DNA from: JBBRSD01 sp038245725
Lineage (GTDB): Bacteria > Actinomycetota > Coriobacteriia > Anaerosomatales > JAAXUF01
NCBI GenBank assembly: GCA_038245725.1
Contig: JBBRSD010000009.1
Location: forward strand, 17,296-81,295
Direction: 5' to 3'
Length of the DNA stretch: 64,000 nt
Shown: one piece after another, positions 60,732-64,000 of the stretch
How the letters are laid out: each line of letters opens with the position of its first letter
Position numbering within the stretch: position 1 is the stretch's first letter
Program-made: the position numbers and the translations under genes
Notes under the pieces: model-generated
Told to the model about the DNA's origin: nothing
What the model saw: the letters and a program-made list of their open reading frames with translations, nothing else
Database searches by the model: none

Positions 60732-61379
60732 CTAAGGCAAACGCAAATTGAAATAGCGAATCAGTCGCTGCGGAATATCGGAATCTGGAGCTGAACGCAT
60801 GCTGACGGGCATTTGCGCGAGATAGACAGAAAGAAGTAGTGGGTTTCCGCGTCGCGGCTGCACGAAGACTTCAATCTTGCGCGACGGGGGCCCGGTCTCA
60901 ATTCTCAGGACAAAAGCCGTGGCGCTCGCCTCAGCACCGAAATCGGGCACCGTCCGCACGACAACTGTCTTCACGCTCCTGTCGTTTAGCTGCATGGTGC
61001 CGGCTTTGCGGTTGGCTGCGTAGAGACTCTCCCGGCCGGCGAGCACCTGCGCGAAGTCCGCCTGGTGTTCGTAGACGCTGGCGTATGCGCTACCCGAGAG
61101 TGTCGCGCTACTCATCGTCACCCCGTCCTCGTCGCGCTGCGAGCGAACCGAACCGCCGCGCGTCCGGAGTTGAACATCCCAGCTCACAGGAATGGTCATC
61201 GTCATACCGTTCGCCAGAACCAAGACGTCGCTGGGCACATAGCGCCCGGCTAAGCTAGGCGAAATCGGCAGCGGTGAAGGCGCCTCAGAGACGGAAGTGC
61301 TCGCACACCCTGGAATGGACAAAACGCTCAGAAGAACGAGCACCAGCACGCCTGACAATCGAGCGTCGCGATTAGCCAT
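60732..61379 (-). CDS. Lipoprotein following the orphan Rhs module (possible immunity protein)
   Basis: 215 residues from ATG 61379, which shares its A with the TGA of the Rhs frame (tgATG overlap); the open frame extends to 61439. Signal peptide with lipobox SIPGC. The mature part has MTIPVSWDVQLRTRGG and later TVVVRTVPDFGAEASATAFVLRIE, a beta-rich protein with no recognised family. In polymorphic toxin systems the gene directly after the toxin tip usually encodes its immunity protein; a lipoprotein position fits a toxin acting outside the cytoplasm. Inference. Confidence 0.6.
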   Translation of the reverse strand: MANRDARLSGVLVLVLLSVLSIPGCASTSVSEAPSPLPISPSLAGRYVPSDVLVLANGMTMTIPVSWDVQLRTRGGSVRSQRDEDGVTMSSATLSGSAYASVYEHQADFAQVLAGRESLYAANRKAGTMQLNDRSVKTVVVRTVPDFGAEASATAFVLRIETGPPSRKIEVFVQPRRGNPLLLSVYLAQMPVSMRSAPDSDIPQRLIRYFNLRLP

Positions 61380-62740
61380 CACTTGTTTCCCGCGGAATTG
61401 ATTTTTTCTGGAAGATTCATTGCCTCGGATGCATGCCACTGAGCTCCTCCTTTAGTCTTCCACGCATAAAAGTCGACGCTCGACGTCATCCAATTCACAA
61501 TAACTCCGTCGGGCGGGGTGTACTTCTTGGAGCCCTTAAGCTTCTTCGTCTCAGTCTTATCGAGATGCTTACTCAGATTCACGGTGAGAGGTGCGTCCGT
61601 CTTCCCGGGATCCTGATAGGCGGTGCCCCTGATCACGATAAACATCTCGTGCATCTTCTGGCTGGCCTCGAGTGAGGCCTTGATCTTCACCTTCGAAGCT
61701 GACAGAGATGCAGAGCACTTCCACGAGATCGTGATTCCCTCCCACGTGCTGCTCCCGTTGTGCGACGTCTTGACGGTCCCGTCGCCCGCACCGCTGCCTT
61801 GGATGCTCTGTAGACCCGACGAGTCCGTCCCGCCCGCCGGATTCCCCCCACAGTACTGGTACGCACTGTCCTCCCCATCGGCTCTGGCTGCATCCTTGCT
61901 GATGAACTGGCACGTCACCGGGTCGAAGTAGCGCGCCGAGCAGTAGTAGAGCCCGCTCTCGGAATCGTACGCGTAGCCAGCGTAGCGCAGCGGCTGACGG
62001 GCCGAGATGACAGTGGCGAGTGTGGCGACCATTGATCCGGCCGAGATCGATGTCGAGAGCGAGTTCCCCCACGGGTCATAGCGGTACAGCGCGAAGGCCG
62101 TGCCGTTGGCGGCCGCGAGCTCGGCGACATCCCCCCGGTCGGTCGTCACGATGTCGAAGGCGACAGCCGCAGCGGTCGTCTCATCGCGGTAGAAGCCCGC
62201 ATACGGCCGCCCGCTCCCGTCGTAGAGGTAGTCCATCGTGTAGCTCGCGTTCCCGCTCGAGGTCGCCGAGAGCGAGAGCAGCGTCAGTCCTTGGTACACG
62301 TAGTCCGTCGAGGTCGTCCCTCCTGCGGTGGAGACGACCGAGCGGGTGCGCTGCCCGTTCGCGTCGTACGTGTATGTGGCGGTGCTCCCTCGCGACGAGT
62401 CCGAGTATCCGGCCAGAGGCCCGCCACTCCAGGTGTAGACGGTCGTGGTCGCGCCGCCCGAGGGCTTCTCCGAGACGCATGCGCCCGTGGCCGGATCGTA
62501 GCCGTAGGTGCGGGCCGTGACGCCGCCTGCGCTCTTGCTCACGAGCACACCAGTGCCTGAGTAGGCGAATGACGTCGTGCCCTTTGCCCACGGTCCGGCG
62601 GCGGCGGACAGACCGACGGTCGTGATCGCGCGCTGAGCGTTGTAGGTGTAGGGCGCTGTCGTCGATCCGGCAAGGCCGCAGATGCCTGATGCGGTCCATG
62701 AGGCAAGCCGCGAGACCGTGTCGTAGGCATCTTGGCCCAA
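61379..62740 (-). CDS. Orphan Rhs core module with a distinct C-terminal tip
   Basis: 453 residues from a TTG-like start at 62740 without signal or long repeat region, beginning abruptly inside an Rhs repeat (DAYDTVSRLASWTA). YD-repeat and core motifs: YTYDANGQRT, ALYRYDPWGNSLS, LRYAGYAYDSESGLYYCSARYF and FISKDAARADG, ending TDSSG near residue 309. The last 145 residues are a different, Lys/Ser-rich tip with no match I know. A typical Rhs is over 1,000 residues, so this is a displaced or orphan cassette that may only be expressed after recombination with the upstream rhs (63136-64000). It starts right after the preceding lipoprotein stop. Confidence 0.8.
   Translation of the reverse strand: MGQDAYDTVSRLASWTASGICGLAGSTTAPYTYNAQRAITTVGLSAAAGPWAKGTTSFAYSGTGVLVSKSAGGVTARTYGYDPATGACVSEKPSGGATTTVYTWSGGPLAGYSDSSRGSTATYTYDANGQRTRSVVSTAGGTTSTDYVYQGLTLLSLSATSSGNASYTMDYLYDGSGRPYAGFYRDETTAAAVAFDIVTTDRGDVAELAAANGTAFALYRYDPWGNSLSTSISAGSMVATLATVISARQPLRYAGYAYDSESGLYYCSARYFDPVTCQFISKDAARADGEDSAYQYCGGNPAGGTDSSGLQSIQGSGAGDGTVKTSHNGSSTWEGITISWKCSASLSASKVKIKASLEASQKMHEMFIVIRGTAYQDPGKTDAPLTVNLSKHLDKTETKKLKGSKKYTPPDGVIVNWMTSSVDFYAWKTKGGAQWHASEAMNLPEKINSAGNK
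61882..62162 (-). repeat. Rhs core direct repeat, copy A
   Basis: About 280 bases align without gaps to 63720-64000, offset by 1838 bases, at an estimated 85-90 percent identity, including a 46-base identical run (GCCCGCTCTC to GCGGCTG region). This is the Rhs core; flanking sequences differ. It is a substrate for recombination between modules. Confidence 0.85.
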
Positions 62741-63139
62741 TTATGGTCCGGCCGAGAACCAAGCGGTCAGGACACGTTTCTGCGCCGGATCCAACTGAAT
62801 CGCCACCAGTAGCGACTCATCACCGTCGTCAAGCACATACCTGAACACTGAGTTCCTGGGCTGCGAATCCGCCAGCGCCTCAATTTCGACAGTGCGAGTT
62901 CCGGCGTCGGACTTGAAACGCTGCACAGCTTGAGCTGTTGCTTGGATCCCTTCGCGATCCCCCACTGCAGAGGCGTTCGCGATCGCCGCGGAATTCTGCT
63001 GCAGAAGCGCTGTGAGGAACCGCCGAGCGATCGCCTGCGCGGGAGCATCGCCTTGGCTGCGCCCGCCAGCACAGCCGGCAACTACGAGAACCGTCGCCAG
63101 GACAATGCTGACGATTACGAGCATTACGGCACGCTTCAT
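62741..63139 (-). CDS. Lipoprotein following the first Rhs tip (possible immunity protein)
   Basis: 132 residues from ATG 63139, overlapping the Rhs stop by four bases, GGAGC upstream; the open frame extends to 63196. Signal peptide with lipobox VVAGC. The mature protein (about 20-132) has SVFRYVLDDGDESLLVAIQ and AQKRVLTAWFSAG, resembling small cystatin- or NTF2-like domains, but the family is not recognised. Position after the Rhs tip suggests an immunity role. Stop TAA at the junction with the orphan Rhs module. Confidence 0.6.
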   Translation of the reverse strand: MKRAVMLVIVSIVLATVLVVAGCAGGRSQGDAPAQAIARRFLTALLQQNSAAIANASAVGDREGIQATAQAVQRFKSDAGTRTVEIEALADSQPRNSVFRYVLDDGDESLLVAIQLDPAQKRVLTAWFSAGP

Positions 63140-64000
63140 CTTGGTGCTCCAGCGCGTGAGGTCGACCACGGATTGTTGATGCGTACGTTGTCCCACCCGC
63201 CACCCCCGTAGTTGACGTCGGTGTTTCCGCTAGCGAGTAGTCCAATGCTGATGCGCTTGATCCAGTAGCCGTAGTAGGGCCCCTTGAAGAACGTGGCGTA
63301 GCATCGGTCGCCATGTGGCCGCATCGCCGAATATCCGCTCCACCAGGCCGCACCATCGATCAACTTCATCCGGCTGACGTAGGAGGAGGTTCCCGAAGTC
63401 ATGACGCGCGCTAATCCGTCGAACATCACGTCGAACCCGTACCAGGGGATTGAGCCCGTGTCCGTGTCCCAAATACCACCGGTCACGACTACCCACAATG
63501 CGCCGTCGTCAGTTCTATAGTACCAGTCGACTTGATAACCCCACCTAATTCGGATGAAGCCAAACGTGAACCGCTTTCCGACGTGGAAGAGTCCGAAGCG
63601 TGACTCGATACCACCCGAAAACGTGTACCACCCTCTGTGAATCAGCCTCTGACCGCTCGGGTCGACCGCCCCAACCGAGTCCCCGCCACAATACCCGTAG
63701 GGAGTCATCTCCCCACCGGCCCTCGCCGCGTCCTTGCTGATGAACTGACAGGTCACCGGGTCATAGTAGCGAGCCGAGCAGTAATACAGCCCGCTCTCGG
63801 AATCGTACGCGTAGCCAGCGTAGCGCAGCGGCTGGCGGGCCGAGATGACAGCGGCCAGTGTGGCGACCATCGATCCGGCCGAACTCGTCGTCGAAAGCGA
63901 GTTGCCCCACGGGTCGTAGCGGTACAGCGCGAAAGCGGTGCCGCTGACGTCGGTGAGCTCCGCGACATCTCCGCGATCGGTCGTCACGATGTCAAACGCG
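63136..64000 (-). CDS. Rhs family protein, C-terminal part (5' end beyond the window)
   Basis: 288 codons visible; the frame is open at the window edge and the true start is upstream. Core motifs match copy A: ALYRYDPWGNSLS, LRYAGYAYDSESGLYYCSARYYD, FISKDAARAGGE, ending with the canonical VDPSG. The following ~170 residues form a tip rich in Trp/Tyr/Gly (GWYTFSGGIESRFGLFHVG, PWYGFDVMFDGL, GPYYGYWIK), with no toxin family recognised. Rhs proteins wrap and deliver C-terminal toxins in contact-dependent competition. Whether this tip is toxic is not shown. Confidence 0.82.
   Translation of the reverse strand, partial: AFDIVTTDRGDVAELTDVSGTAFALYRYDPWGNSLSTTSSAGSMVATLAAVISARQPLRYAGYAYDSESGLYYCSARYYDPVTCQFISKDAARAGGEMTPYGYCGGDSVGAVDPSGQRLIHRGWYTFSGGIESRFGLFHVGKRFTFGFIRIRWGYQVDWYYRTDDGALWVVVTGGIWDTDTGSIPWYGFDVMFDGLARVMTSGTSSYVSRMKLIDGAAWWSGYSAMRPHGDRCYATFFKGPYYGYWIKRISIGLLASGNTDVNYGGGGWDNVRINNPWSTSRAGAPR
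63720..64000 (-). repeat. Rhs core direct repeat, copy B
   Basis: Partner of the copy at 61882-62162. The match continues to the window edge, so the repeat may be longer. Confidence 0.85.

Overview
The window reads as chromosome of a high-GC, anaerobic or facultative, Gram-positive-type actinobacterium. The best guess is a respiratory Coriobacteriia relative (Anaerosomatales/OPB41-like). This rests on the combination of a 7-heme c-type cytochrome, a CcsA/CcmF-like heme-handling protein, a strict-anaerobe-type (class I) hydroxylamine reductase, many GTG/TTG starts, strong GGAGG ribosome sites and the gene order rpsF-ssb-rpsR-DUF2232-rplI-dnaB. The taxonomic placement is inference; no rRNA is present.

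Layout. 1-4304: a truncated YfhO-family membrane glycosyltransferase, a divergent GT2 enzyme and a Rossmann-fold protein. 4338-12308 (minus strand): a probable copper-handling cluster made of a small Cys/His/Met membrane protein, a TauE/SafE-like membrane protein fused to a cupredoxin domain, a separate anchored cupredoxin, a 1336-residue CopA-type ATPase with four metal-binding domains, and two DUF7282-like surface proteins. 12417-13648: methionine sulfoxide reductases MsrB and MsrA. MsrA is most likely a selenoprotein: an in-frame TGA lies exactly at the catalytic cysteine and a SECIS-like hairpin follows it. 13703-21887: a TIGR00300/LOR-SDH protein, a pseudopilin, purine genes purE, purD and purA, a HemN/HemW-like radical SAM enzyme and a membrane GT2.

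22227-33279 (plus strand): the secreted 7-heme cytochrome, then a nine-gene export locus resembling YbhGFSR with CecR. It has two HlyD-type adaptors, two ATPases (a split YbhF), four ABC-2 permeases and an embedded TetR regulator. 33296-41478: a PAS-PAS-GGDEF protein, an MFS transporter, a second YfhO/GT2 pair, a COG2509-type flavoprotein and a glutaredoxin. 41501-47657 (minus strand): dnaB and the ribosomal S6/SSB/S18/L9 operon, an M23 envelope peptidase, tRNA-Gly(CCC) and a small zinc-ribbon protein. 47848-51733: a DUF1461 protein, a second GGDEF protein, and the CcsA-like protein with a membrane partner.

51730-58988: an RHH/PIN toxin-antitoxin pair whose TATAAT promoter lies inside a perfect inverted repeat, an M28 peptidase with a very large insertion, and a nitrosative-stress operon (YgbA_NO-ferredoxin-Hcp-small cytochrome c). 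A CRP/FNR-type regulator is divergent from that operon. Two TTGAC-N4-GTCAA boxes lie in the intergenic region, each about 41.5 bases upstream of a plausible transcription start. 58990-60570 is a GT39 enzyme with a doubtful C-terminal tail. 60732-64000 is an Rhs polymorphic-toxin-like array: an Rhs C-terminal end and a lipoprotein, then a truncated orphan Rhs core with a different tip and another lipoprotein.

No CRISPR array, insertion sequence or rRNA was seen. The most noteworthy items are the Sec-MsrA, the orphan Rhs module, the HcpR-like circuit and the copper cluster with DUF7282 proteins.
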